This document shows positions 47,836 to 59,334 of a stretch of 64,000 bases of DNA, piece by piece. Location: NCBI RefSeq assembly GCF_000002235.5, contig NW_022145607.1, forward strand, positions 39,050,029 to 39,114,028, given 5' to 3'. The notes beneath the pieces were generated by a model. The model ran no database searches and was not told where the DNA came from. It worked only from the letters and a program-made list of their open reading frames with translations. Numbering within the stretch: position 1 is the stretch's first letter; each line of letters starts with the position of its first letter. This DNA comes from Strongylocentrotus purpuratus. Its lineage: Eukaryota; Echinodermata; Echinoidea; Camarodonta; Strongylocentrotidae. Made by a program: the position numbers and the translations under genes.

Positions 47836-50800
47836 CAGAGGCGTCTCCAAGGGGGGGGGGGTGGGGGTGCGACAGCCGCCACCTGTCAGGATATTGTCGG
47901 TAAAATTGCGCTGCCGTCGGAAAAAAGAGAAAAGGGGGAGGGGAAAAAGAGAGGGAAGGGGAAACTCGGAAAAGAAAAAGAAAGGAAAAGAAAAGAAAGA
48001 AAGGAAAAGAAAGGAAAGGAAGGAAAGAAAAGAGAAGAAGAAAGAGAAAAAAGAAAAAGAGGGAGGAGAGGAAAAAAGGAAAAGAAAGAAAAGAAAGAAA
48101 AGGAAAAAAGAAGAAAAAAGAGTAAAGGGAAAGGAAAAAAAGGGGGTTGAAAGAGAGGAAAAGAGGGGAGGTAAGAGCCTGAGATAGGAGGAGTGGGAGT
48201 AAAAGAAAGAATGGGGTTGTTGGTGGAGTCGTCTCGTCGAGGGAGCAAGAAAGACACGGGTAAATATGTTGCTGTGTTGGGTCAGTTGTGTCGGTATTCT
48301 TGCTCAATCCTCGTGTTCTATATCAATGCAGAAGTTTGAAGTCGGTGAGATGTATATTGTCGGTCGGCCGACAAGTTTTTTTCCCTACGAACTGTGACTT
48401 TTTATCCGCTGTGACGACTTTGAGAGTGACTACAACTGCTATACTTGTATTTTCTCGAAGTTTCACTTTCCTATAATATCAGCTAAAGAAATCAGAGGTT
48501 TAAAATTTTCGGGGAAAATAAATTCAAACAAGGATAAAGAGTCAACAACGGTACGACAAATCGTCTTCCTTTCTCTATATTGTGATGAAACGCAAAAAAT
48601 TACTCCCTTCGCGCGGAAGGGGGAAAACTTCATTTAAACGAGTCGAGAACGGTACAACGAAACGTCTGCTTTCTCTAATAATTTAAGGAATCTTCAAAGC
48701 TTCCGCGCTTCGCGCTAAAGGGGGAACTGAATTCAGACAATTAGGGCTTATTAAGAGTCGAAAACGGTACAACGAATCGTCTTCGTTCTCTAATAATTTA
48801 AGGAAACGTCGAAGCGAGAGGGGGAACTGAATTCAGACAAATAGGGCTTATTAATTAGAGTCGAGAACGGTACAAGGAATCGTCTTCTTTCTCAAATACT
48901 TTAAGGAAACGTCAAAGCGAGAGGGGGGAAATGAATTCAGACAAATGGGGCTTATTAGAGTCGAAAACGGCACGACGAATCGTCTTCCTTTCTCTATATT
49001 GTGATGAAACGCAAAAAAAATCCGCGCTTCTCGCGGAAGGGGAAAACTTCATTTAGACGAATCGAGAACAGTACAACGAATCGTCTTCTTTCTCTAATAA
49101 TTTAAGGAAACGTCAAAGCTTCCGCGCTTCACGCGAGAGAGGGGAACTGAATTCACATAAATATGGTTTATTAAGAGTCGAAAGCGGTACAACGAATCGT
49201 CTTCTTTCTCTAATAATTTAATGAAACGTCAAAACTTCCGTGCTTCGCGCGGGAGGGGGAGAACTGAATTCAGATAAGGATTAAGAGTCGAGAACAGTAC
49301 ACCGAATCGTCTGCTTTTTCTCATCATTTAATGAAACGTCAAAGCTTCCGCGCTTTGCGCGGGAGGGGGAGAAACTGAATTCAGACAAGGATTAACAGTC
49401 GAGGACGGTACAGCAAATCGTCTTCTTTTCATAATAATTTAATGAAACGTTAAAGCTTTCGCGCTTCGCGCGGGAGGAAACTGAATGGATGAAGAGTCGA
49501 GCACGGTTCAACGAATCGTCTACTTTCTCTAATAATTTAATGAAACGCCAAATCTTCAGGGCTTCGCGCGGGAGGGGGAGACCTGAATTCAGATAAGGAT
49601 TAAGAGTCGAGAACAGTACACCGAATCGTCTGCTTTTTCTCATCATTTAATGAAACGTCAAAGCTTCCGCGCTTTGCGCGGGAGGGGGAGAAACTGAATT
49701 CAGACAAGGATTAACAGTCGAGGACGGTACAGCTAATCGTCTTCTTTTCATAATAATTTAATGAAACGTTAAAGCTTTCGCGCTTCGTGCGGGAGGAAAC
49801 TGAATGGATTAAGAGTCGAGCACGGTTCAACGAATCGTCTACTTTCTCTAATAATTTAATGAAACGCCAAATCTTCAGGGCTTCGCGCGGGAGGGGGAGA
49901 CCTGAATTCAGATAAGGGTTAAGAGTCGAGAACAGTACACCGAATCGTCTGCTTTTTCTCATCATTTAATGAAACGTCAAAGCTTCCGCGCTTTGCGCGG
50001 GAGGGGGAGAAACTGAATTCAGACAAGGATTAACAGTCGAGGACGGTACAGCTAATCGTCTTCTTTTCATAATAATTTAATGAAACGTTAAAGCTTTCGC
50101 GCTTCGCGCGGGAGAAACTGAATGGATTAAGAGTCGAGCACGGTTCAACGAATCGTCTACTTTCTCTAATAATTTAATGAAACGCCAAATCTTCCGGGCT
50201 TCGCGCGGCAGGGGGAGAACTGAATTCAGATAAGGATTAAGAGTCGAGAACAGTGCACCGAATCGTCTGCTTTTTCTCATCATTTAATGAAACGTCAAAG
50301 CTTCCGCGCTTTGCGCGGGAGGGGGAGAAACTAAATTCAGACAAGGATTAACAGTCGAGGACGGTACAGCAAATCGTCTTCTTTTCATAATAATTTAATG
50401 AAACGTTAAAGCTTTCGCGCTTCGCGCGGGAGGAAACTGAATTAAGACAAGGATTAAGAGTCGAGAACAGTACACCGAATCGTCTGCTTTTTCTCATCAT
50501 TTAATGAAACGTCAAAGCTTCCACGCTTCGCGCGGGGGGCTTTTACCCACACATCCGCGCTCTTTAAGTGATTCGCTTGCTCACTACCGCCCCTCCCTAA
50601 AATAAGATCCTAGCTCCGCGTCTGCATTAAAATATATAGCTATGAATGCTGTCTAAGTTGACGGAATAATTCGTATATATGTGTCGTCGTGGAAAATGAC
50701 CAGTACTATAGATAGTCCATAGGTAAAACAATTTAGCCTTCGGCCCCGGGTTTATAGGGTTAAATTTGTAGATATTGGACATTTAAATTTGTCGGTTATT

Positions 50801-50882
50801 GGTGGCTAGTTTTGTAGGTAATCGTTGGCCTCTACACCCCCCCCCCCCCCCCCCCCACTGAAAAAGTTTAGCGACGCCCCTG
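47836..50882 (-). mobile_element. Whole non-autonomous hAT-like element B5 carrying minisatellite B
   Basis: The left end is CAGAGGCGTCTCCAAGG at 47836. The right end, read inward on the minus strand, is CAGGGGCGTCGCTAAAC from 50882. An identical 8-bp direct repeat ATCACCAT flanks at 47828-47835 and 50883-50890. CAG-type short inverted repeats with an 8-bp target duplication are the hallmark of hAT transposons. Order inside: G-run, CTGTCAGGATATTGTCGG block, G/A-rich tract, unique block (48220-48510), minisatellite B (48590-50540), a CGCGGAGCTAGG-type internal end (50624), and a 190-bp right subterminal region. There is no transposase frame, so it would need a transposase in trans. Confidence 0.85.
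48590..50540 (-). repeat. Minisatellite B array inside element B5, with 319-bp higher-order repeat
   Basis: Inverted-orientation B units (GCTTCCGCGCTTCGCGCGG, AATAATTTAATGAAACGTC, GAATCGTCTTCTTTCTC). TTAAGAGTCG of one unit type recurs at 49281, 49600, 49919 and 50237, giving a three-unit higher-order repeat of 318-319 bp. Three near-identical minus-strand open frames of about 80 codons spaced by this period are repeat shadows. Confidence 0.95.
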
Positions 50883-50890
50883 ATCACCAT

Positions 50891-51600
50891 ATTAGGTATG
50901 AATATGATGTGTATAAGAACAAAACATATATAACATTATCTGTATGTACTAAGTGTTTATTCGATTTGATAATGAAAATGTTCTTATAGTAATGTAGATG
51001 TTAGTTAAATAGAAACTCTGTTGGGTCATGCATTATAGTTCAAGGCATGCCCACATAGAGAATTTTGTTATGATAGGGGTCGGGGCCAAATGCAATGAAT
51101 TATTGATAATTTATTGCATTTTCTTTCTTGTTTTTTTTTATTTTTGGGGACGGCGACGTACCCTAGCCCCCGCTGTTTACTCGTACCATGGGAATACTGC
51201 GGGGAGGGTGGACCGAATGGCGCATCGTGGTCGTAATGATTTTTTTTTTTGGGGGGGGGGAGGGGCAGGATGATGGGTCGCGTACATTATTGGGGCACGC
51301 CTTATTTCTTTATTTCTTCAGAAATGTACGTTTTCAATAAATGTTTTCTACAGATATTCGGGACCATGTGGCGACCCCCGCCCCCCCCCCCCCTCCCTGC
51401 GCCTACGCCACAGCCGTGGGGTGTTCCCTATCCATTATTTCGCTTTCTTATTATCATTTTGTTTATTACTAATTTAATTTTCATTTAATTGTTTATGAAA
51501 AGCGACCCTCAACCCATGTTATGAATAGCGGCCCTTAAACGCGAACCATCATCCCGGGCCAAATCACAAGACAAATTGTTAACTCACTCATGAGTCTTTG
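50891..51600. other. Spacer with a repeat shared with 34.3-34.5 kb
   Basis: GGTTCAAGGCATGCCCACAT at 34411 has a close match (AGTTCAAGGCATGCCCACAT) at 51037, followed in both by a GGGGTNGGGGCNAAATGCAA motif. A C-run and G-run pair lies at about 51240-51395. No gene recognised. Confidence 0.5.
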
Positions 51601-51608
51601 ACGTCATT

Positions 51609-52597
51609 CAGGCGCGGATCCAGGATTGCTTGGGGGTGGGGGCCAAATTTGAAATTATGCGAGCCAAATATTGGTACGTAATGGTGACAAGCAGTAACGT
51701 AATAGGGGGTGGGTACAGGGACGGACGAGCTTCCCCCTCCCTCCTCCACGAAGCGCGGAAGCTTTGACGTTTCAATAAATTATTAGAGAAAGAAGACGAT
51801 TCGTTGTACCATTCTCGTCTCTTAATCCTCGTCTAAATTCAGCCCCCCCCCCTCTCCTGCGCGAAGCGCGGAAGCTTTTACGTTTCATTAAATCATTAGA
51901 GAAAGAAGACGATTCGATGTACCGTTCTCGACTCTTATTTTAATCCTTCAAAAATCTTCTTTGTCTGCTCCTTTTTCTTCCTACGTTCTCTTCCTTTTCT
52001 CTCCTCTCTCTTATTTTTTTGTTTTTGGGCCAGCGTTTAAGGGAGGACCGCCCCCACCGCCCCACCTCGGCCCCGGAAGCTCAGGGGTTTAAGGCAATAA
52101 ATCACCGTCAGATGAGCATCTAAGGGCCTGCCTTAGGGCCCTAGGTGGAATCCAGGGGCAGAGCCCCCGAAAGCTTAGGGGTTTTATAGGCATTTAATCA
52201 CGGTAAGATGAGCATGTTTTGATATCTCATTATTTTGTGCCACTGGCAGTTAACCATTCTTTCTTTCTTGCTCTCTTTCTTTCTATTTCTCTTTAATATA
52301 CTTTTTTTAAGTGTGTGTGGGGGGGGGGAGCTCGAGGCTCCCGATCCCCGCCGTTTCTCGCGCCCTGACATGTAGGCACCTCAAGAAGCATATTTCTTGC
52401 CTGGCTGTAAATTTAGGAATTTGTCATTTTCCAAGAAACGCATACAAAAATACAGGTAATTTACTAAAAAGTGAGGACAAATCTGGGAAAAATTATGTCA
52501 TTTTAGCATTATTTGTAAACCACCGTTATTGATTTAGAAATAAACCATGTTTGAATTTTATTTCCCCCAAGCCGCCCCCCCCCCTATCAGTACACCA

Positions 52598-52634
<37 letters not shown>

Positions 52635-53081
52635 TGTTACACCTTGTTGGCGGAAAAAATCGCGACTGATCTCCCCTACCTTCCTCTTTCTCTTTTTTTT
52701 TGTCTTTCATTTCTCTCCTCTTTACCTTTCCCTTCCCTTCCTTTTCTCTCTTATAGGTTGACCGGGGGGGTGGCAAGGGCCTTTCGGCCCCCATCCCGTT
52801 CCGCACGTTGTTGGCGGGATTAACAGCAATTGATCTTCCCTTTTTTCACCCTTTTCTTTTCTTCTTCTTCTTTTTTGTTCCCTTTCAGCTCTCCTCTTTC
52901 CCTTTTCCTTCCTTCTCTCTCTCTCTCTCTTTTTTTTTTTTTTGTTGGGGGGATATAGGGGGATATAGGGGGAACAGCCTGGGAGGCAAGGCCCTTTCGG
53001 CCCCGATCTCTCCCCCCCCCCCTTTTTATTTTCTTCTTCCTCTTCTTTCTTCCTTTCTCTCCTATTTCCCTTCTTTTCCTT

Positions 53082-53120
<39 letters not shown>

Positions 53121-53187
53121 GCTCTCTCTCTTTTCGCGGGGGGGGGGGGGGGGGCAAGGACCGCTCGGCCCCCTAGATCCGCGCCTG
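51609..53187 (+). mobile_element. Whole non-autonomous hAT-like element, mosaic of satellites A and B
   Basis: Termini CAGGCGCGGATCCAGG (51609) and, reading inward from 53187 on the minus strand, CAGGCGCGGATCTAGG. Flanked by an identical 8-bp repeat ACGTCATT at 51601-51608 and 53188-53195. The interior holds two minisatellite B units (about 51740-51940), satellite A remnants (52070-52235), the element C tail (52300-52550), and three diverged C/T-rich repeats each ending in a G-run plus GGCAAGG(G/A)CC...CGGCCCC (52620-53175). No transposase. It is a host for pieces of both satellite families. Confidence 0.85.
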
Positions 53188-53195
53188 ACGTCATT

Positions 53196-54640
53196 GCCTC
53201 GCTATCCTCTTATTGTTTTCTTTTTATTGGTAATATACATTTTTCACTTTCCCCCCGAGAATCTCATCTCCTAACTCCAGCATCCAAGTCATATTGATAA
53301 TAATATGTTTTGTGTGGATGCACTAATAATCTATAATATAGAGTAATTTTTTCAGTTAAATCATGAAAAATGTGAATTCTGAAAATTTATTTATATAAAA
53401 GTCAATAATTATGAATATACAATATTCTTAAAATAGTTTTAATTCTTCAAAATTTATAAAAGATCTTGTGAAATGTCATGCCCGCAATACGATACAAATC
53501 ATATAAAGGCATGGGAAATCAAGTTTTTGGGATAAAGAGGGAAATTAATGGGATACAAATATATAAAGCAATTGATAAATAGTAAGGCAATGGCGTCACA
53601 AACTGATTGAATCCAGTTAACTAATACCAGTTGGTTCAACTGTTTTTTCGACCTCGCGCGTATTTCTGAATTTCACTATTATTTTCGCTTAGCAGAAAAC
53701 AATTAAGTCCGACAAATTTGCCTGAAAAAAAAGGAAAAACTATGTAAAAAAATATGTAAACTATGTAAATCTAAAAAGCATGTAACCCCAGGGACTTGCT
53801 TTTGCCCCCTCGACCTTTAGCCGTTTGAAAACGAACCTCCTAATTGAAAACTCTGGTTATACGTGTTCCGTAAATCGTGTATTGGACCAATTAGCATCAG
53901 TAAATTAGCAGCCTATACGTACGTACGTTACCAGCAAATTCGATCGTCGCGCACGCTGGCATAGCAACTTCATGACGCGCGCTAGCGCCAACGTAATAGG
54001 ACTTATGCATATTTCCGTAGAAAAATACTCAAGAGCCGAGATTTGATCTTGCGAGACTTGTCTTCGGTCCCATGTATGGACAATTAGGTGAGTAGATTCG
54101 GGGGGGGGGGGGCTTAATATAATGGTGGTGGTGGTTATTTTACCTGAAAATTTCGTCTCTGGGTAATTTTACGTTCCTCTTGCCATTGGTAATATCAGAT
54201 TTTTGAAATCTTACCGATTTTTTGAGCTAGCGAACTTTGGTCACACCACCATACAGTGCAGTGCAGGGATGGTATTGACTATTGGTAGGCCTAGCCTAGA
54301 TCTATGGCTACACCGGTGGCTTGTGCCTGCATGTGTCTTGGATCTTGGATCTTGGATTCTTTTCCAAAATGACATTCTGATAATCAACATTTGTTCTGGT
54401 AAGATATGTATATACGCATAATACAACTGATCTTTATGATTTCTTAACGTGACATAGAATCTAGACTAGCTTCTTCTCCTCTGCAAACAAAACAGAAAAC
54501 AAGGACAGGTTATTTAATAAACCATGCGACAAATAATCATTGTGATTCAAATTGATGCAAGGATTTTTTTGAATAAGCAGAAAGAAATTTTTATCACTGG
54601 TTCTTCTACATGCATACTTTATTGCCACGTACTGGATATG
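53196..54640. other. Intergenic DNA, no gene recognised
   Basis: A/T-rich to 53880, then a CpG-containing patch near 53920-54000. No coding signal I can support. Confidence 0.5.
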
Positions 54641-54892
54641 AAAGAGTATGCGGCAGGTCTGCAGCAGGTCTATATGAGATATGAATATTCATGATGAAGA
54701 GTATGCGGCAAGTCTGCGGCAAGTCTGCGGCAGACCTGCCGCAGACTCTTCATCATACTGAAAGAGTATGCGGCAAGTCTGCGGCAAGTCTGCGGCAAAA
54801 CTAATTTGCATGTGAAAAAGATGACTGTCTGCGGCAGGTCTGCTGCAGATCTGCGGCAAGTTTGCCGCAGGAGTATGCGGCAGGCTCATTTC
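54640..54892. repeat. GTCTGCGGCA minisatellite with both orientations
   Basis: About 15 copies of the 12-bp word AAGTCTGCGGCA/AGGTCTGCGGCA with an inverted stretch (CTGCCGCAGACTC at about 54735), so parts can fold back. AGTATGCGGCA marks sub-block starts. Frames across it are repeat artefacts. Confidence 0.85.
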
Positions 54893-55048
54893 TTTCCTAT
54901 GGGTACGTATATATTATACACACAGGCAAGTAACAGCTATGTAGCTTGTAAATTTGTAAGAGGGAAAATGCTGATTGAAATGATAATGATGAAATAGCAA
55001 ATAATTGAGGAGTATCATAGGTACCAATTCAATGGATATTTGTTTAAA

Positions 55049-55130
55049 AAAGAGCCCCCGTCAGTAATAAAAGAGCCCCTGTGAGAAGGCTCACGGGGGC
55101 TCTTTTTTCGGGGGAAGAGCCCCCGTGGAC
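55049..55130. repeat. Strong hairpin built from GAGCCCCCGTGAG copies
   Basis: 55069-55085 and 55090-55106 pair over 17 bp with one G-T wobble around a 4-base AAGG loop (GAGCCCCTGTGAG / CTCACGGGGGCTC). Further copies of AAGAGCCCCCGT flank it at 55049 and 55115. It resembles a bacterial-type terminator in shape, but the context is eukaryotic. Confidence 0.8.
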
Positions 55131-55454
55131 AAAAAATTAATTTGAGCCCTGGTGTGAGACTCGTCAAATTTGTTTTGCGCGCGATGAGACCGGAGCTCAT
55201 ACATATTTATATAATGATGTCGCAATACCTCTATTTGGGGCTGGAACAATGACATCTCTGTTCACAGTTTTCCTTCGCAATTTGAGATGGCTCTAGCTAT
55301 GGGCTCAAACCAACGCGGGATTGACAAAAACATTGTACTCTATCTACCTTCGAATGTGCAGTTTGTAAAAATCTGCAATTAAAAAGATGTAATCTTTTTT
55401 CTTTATATTTTCTAGTTGTTAAAAGTGACATTTGTGCACGTCTGAGATGTTAAT

Positions 55455-55857
55455 GGGCAATTCCACGGTAACGGAAGGACACTCAGACAAGATTTTTGAA
55501 CTTCAGGTTCATACTAAAAGAAATGTTTTATTAGTATGTATTAAACTATGGGGAACAAAATGTGTTTCAGTCAAGTGGAAAGCTTCATCAACTTCACAAA
55601 GTTTGGATAAACACTAATTAACTGGAAAAACCATGTCCATTTTTATGTCCTTCCGTTACCGAGGTAATTAATATGCACATTCTTAAACTACTTAACTATA
55701 ATGACAATTTTTGGGGGAGAATTAAAGGCACTTATATAGGTATTAGATTCTATATCTGTACTGTTTCACATCTTATACTAATAAAACAGTTCTTTTAGTA
55801 TGAACCTGAAGTTCAAAAATCTTGTCTGAGTGTCCTTCCGTTACCGTGGAATTGCCC
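55455..55857. mobile_element. MITE with about 74-bp inverted repeats
   Basis: GGGCAATTCCACGGTAACGG at 55455 and its inverted partner ending ...CCGTTACCGTGGAATTGCCC at 55857. The arms match for about 74 bp (through TTTGAACTTCAGGTTCATAC). TAAT flanks both sides (55451-55454, 55858-55861), a possible target duplication. An internal CCGTTACCGAGGTAA repeats the arm motif near 55654. Superfamily not assigned. Confidence 0.85.
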
Positions 55858-55861
55858 TAAT

Positions 55862-57849
55862 CTCTATCAAAAGTTCTTTCATTTAAATTGGATTCCATAT
55901 TTTTAGGGTCTACCTTCTGCCATTGAGAAGGATTTTAGTGAGCTAACCTCCGCGCCCTCTAGGACCCCTCTAGTTTCTCTTATGTGCGCGTTAAGTTCGT
56001 CTGCTAAAACAATTATTGGATTCAAAAACGTCAAAATCTGCAAGATCGTCAACAAATGGTGAAAGACCGTTACAGATCCGTGATTATAGATATGTTGTGG
56101 AGTGTGTAATTGTGTATTTGTTTTATATTTTATTCCATAGATAATTGTTTTCATTTTTTTTTACTTTTTTTTTCTTCTGGTAATTTTCTGACTTGGACGA
56201 CGAGCGCACAAATCGTAGGCGTAGAAGCCTTACACCCAGGCATTGGCCTCCCTATTAAGAGTGATGTGGTTCATTAATTTAAATTAACAAACCCTCAAAA
56301 TGTTATCATAATAATGCGCCCGGTAGACCTATTGGGTCAATTTCCAGTATTCAACAGCTGTAACAAACTCAAAATTAAATCAGGTAGGGTCTATACAGCC
56401 CCGGAAAGATCTCCAACTTAACTTAAAATTGGTCAGTATCACACAACACAAGTTTCTGCACTTCCCTGTTCTGTTAGTGTTAGCGCGTCAACATGCATAG
56501 ATCTAGCCATATGTAAAAGCAGATTGTGAAACAGCTACTTGTGCTGGTGCAATGAATTTAGTAATAGTAGATCTATGTGTGTGAAGAGTAGATCTAGCTC
56601 TTACGTATTTGCTCTAGATCTATTGCAGAAAATTTGCAAATGACGCACCTACCGATGTGCAAGAGGTATTTATACATTAGGCCTACCCTTGGCCTTGCCA
56701 ACGCACTGACATTGAGTGCTTTGTCGCGCAATTGTGTGAAAGTTGTGTGCAAATGCGCTTCGCTCCTTGACACCAGAGATACCACGCAATATCTTGTGAC
56801 CAAATTCTAGGCAGCATGACAGAATTCTGGGCAGAAAACTGCTCCTTCTCTTGAAAATATTTCCCTTAGTATATCATATTTTAGGTGACTTTAAAAACCT
56901 GTTAGAGGACCAATTTTCTTTTCTTTTGATGGGTAGATTGCCAAATAAAAGAGGAATGTATTCAAAATATGAGTGATTTCCCCTTTGTGACCAAAAGTAC
57001 TGGGCGCATTACCCTATGTACAGGTGTATGTGAGTTGTGACCTCCAATTTCAGTAAACGACTAACCTTGCAAACAACATATTTTGGAGTTCACTAGTGAA
57101 TAGCCTTACAGTGGACTGTTCTTCTCATACAAAGCACTTTGAAATTAGGGAAGAATTTCTTTCCATTGTATTATACTATTATGGTAGACAGAAATAACCG
57201 TCTGGTATAGTTTATGAGCTGGGTCATTCTTAGTTTAATAAAACTGACATTTGTCAACCTTAATAGAGGCAGTCAGAAGAGCCAGATATAATCTTAGTGG
57301 AATAACCGTCGATATCAGAGACTGAAGCTTTCGGTCTACCATATGTGTTCCCGCAAAGCTGCATGAATGATTATGAACTAACATGCGATAGACTGTACAT
57401 CACAAAAATGCTGACAAAAGGTTTTGATGTTGGTTCTGCTGCACGCGCAAAATTACTTGATATTGCGTGACAAAAAAACCCAAATAAGAAATCCAACCTC
57501 TGTACTGTAGTGTGGTGTTTTTTTTTAAACGCTCTGGCTGATACTCCACCAGTTTTTGCCGGTGTAAAAGCTTGCTCTCAATTAACTAATGAATTATTCA
57601 AGATTTTGTTGCAGAACAGGGACCAAACAAATACAAAAACAAGAATGATAAATCACTGACTGTTTATATGTTATAAGTCTTTCCAGTAGTGTAATTTGGT
57701 AGTTAGAAAAACAGATGGCTTTTCAAATTGATTTTTCTGCAGTGGACTAAATGAGCCTAAATTGTGCTGAACAGTCTTGAGATTTCTTTTCGACTTTGCC
57801 TATTTTTGAACTGTCCATCACTTGTCATGTACTTGGTTTGTTTTTTCAG
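55862..57849. other. Upstream flank of ARL6
   Basis: No open frame or element with clear ends. The ARL6 promoter and any first non-coding exon should lie here, given the acceptor at 57848-57849. Confidence 0.45.
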
Positions 57850-57874
57850 ATTGATATCGTTTGATCCCATAATC

Positions 57875-58210
57875 CAGACTGAAGATCATCATAAACCAGA
57901 CTGAAGATCATCATAATCCAGACTGAAAATCATCATAATCCAGACTGAAGATCATCATAATCCAGACTGAAGATCATCATAATCCATACTGAAGATCATC
58001 ATAACCCAGACTGAAGATCATCTTAATCCAGACTGAAGGTCATCATAATCCAGACTGAAGATCATCATAATCCATACTGAAGATCATCTTAATCCAGACT
58101 GAAGATCCAGACTGAAGATCATCATAATCCATACTGAAGATCATCTTAATCCAGACTGAAGATCATCATTATCCAGACTGAAGGTCATCATAATCCAGAC
58201 TGAAAATCAT
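57875..58210 (+). repeat. 22-bp minisatellite in the probable ARL6 5' UTR
   Basis: Sixteen units (one cut to about 13 bp) with the core CAGACTGAAGATCATCAT plus AATC. The array ends 46 bp before the ARL6 start codon. A polypyrimidine-AG acceptor just before 57850 suggests a 5' UTR exon running 57850-58255 and containing the array. No ATG occurs on the plus strand between 57850 and 58256. Confidence 0.85.
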
Positions 58211-58255
58211 AAGTATTAAAAGGAACATTGCCTTGTAATCCTGTCTGCTGTTACT

Positions 58256-59288
58256 ATGGGTCTCTTGGATTATTTTGCAAGATTATTTGGGAGCAGCAAG
58301 AAGGAAGCCCAGGTCCTATGTGTAGGACTTGATAACAGTGGAAAGAGTACCATTATCAACCGTCTTAAGCCAGATGAGGTTAGTTTGTACACATCATATT
58401 TAGAACTAACAAAGGTCTCTTGGTAGCAAACGACCGGTTTAGTTGAGTTTTGCTGGTAGACTGAAGTTGGATTATGTGTTGTCATTTTAGCCAAGAATTA
58501 AAAACCTACTATCAAATATTTTACATTTATCTTTGTTGAATCTGTAATTGCAAGACTCAATTGAATTTAAAATTAAAGTCATTGTAATGCTGGTCAAAGA
58601 AAAATGCATATCAAGCAAAGATTTTGGAGAGAAGCATCTAAAACAGGAATTATTTTGGCAGGGCACTACTATATTTATTGCATAAATATTTTCAAATGGT
58701 GATTTCATCTTTCATGTGCAGTAGAAGATCTCTATCAATGTTACATGGACATCATCATGTTTGTTGCTCCAAGTCATCAACCCAATACCTCATGGAATTA
58801 AAAATGTGTTTTGAATATAGTAATGAACAAGTTTTATCTTTCTTTGTCATCTTAGTCGACATCGGAGGATATAGTGGCTACAGTAGGCTTCACAGTGGAG
58901 AGGTTTCAGACTCCTGGTGTACGATTCACTGTCTTTGATATGTCTGGTCAGGGAAGGTACAGAAACCTATGGGAACATTATTATAAGTAAGTATAGCTCC
59001 CTTACTTTCTTTTATCTCTATTTCCTTAATGTGTTGGCTCAGTCAGTAGAGCGTCCGCCTCACAACCGGGAGGTCGTGGGTTCGAACCCCGGCCGCGTCA
59101 TACCAAAAGACGTTAAAAGATGGGAGTTGTTGCTACCTTGTTTGGTGTTCAACAATAAGGGATAGAGCAACGTCGATCTGGCGCTGCTCAGTGGCTGCCG
59201 GGCTCACGATCAATTGGGCAAAAAGAATTTCCGTTTCGGTTTAATAAAATTTGGAGTGGACTATTAGGCTATTATTATTATTATTATA

Positions 59289-59334
<46 letters not shown>

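Noticed and set aside
49392-50283. Three near-identical minus-strand frames starting MMRKSRRFG
   Set aside because: Spaced by the 319-bp higher-order repeat and lying across minisatellite B units; repeat shadows.
55069-55112. Rho-independent terminator
   Set aside because: The shape fits a stem plus T-run, but this is eukaryotic DNA with no gene ending there.
59031-59100. Possible tRNA gene with CAC anticodon-like loop
   Set aside because: Lacks a proper acceptor stem and continues into a SINE body and (ATT)n tail.
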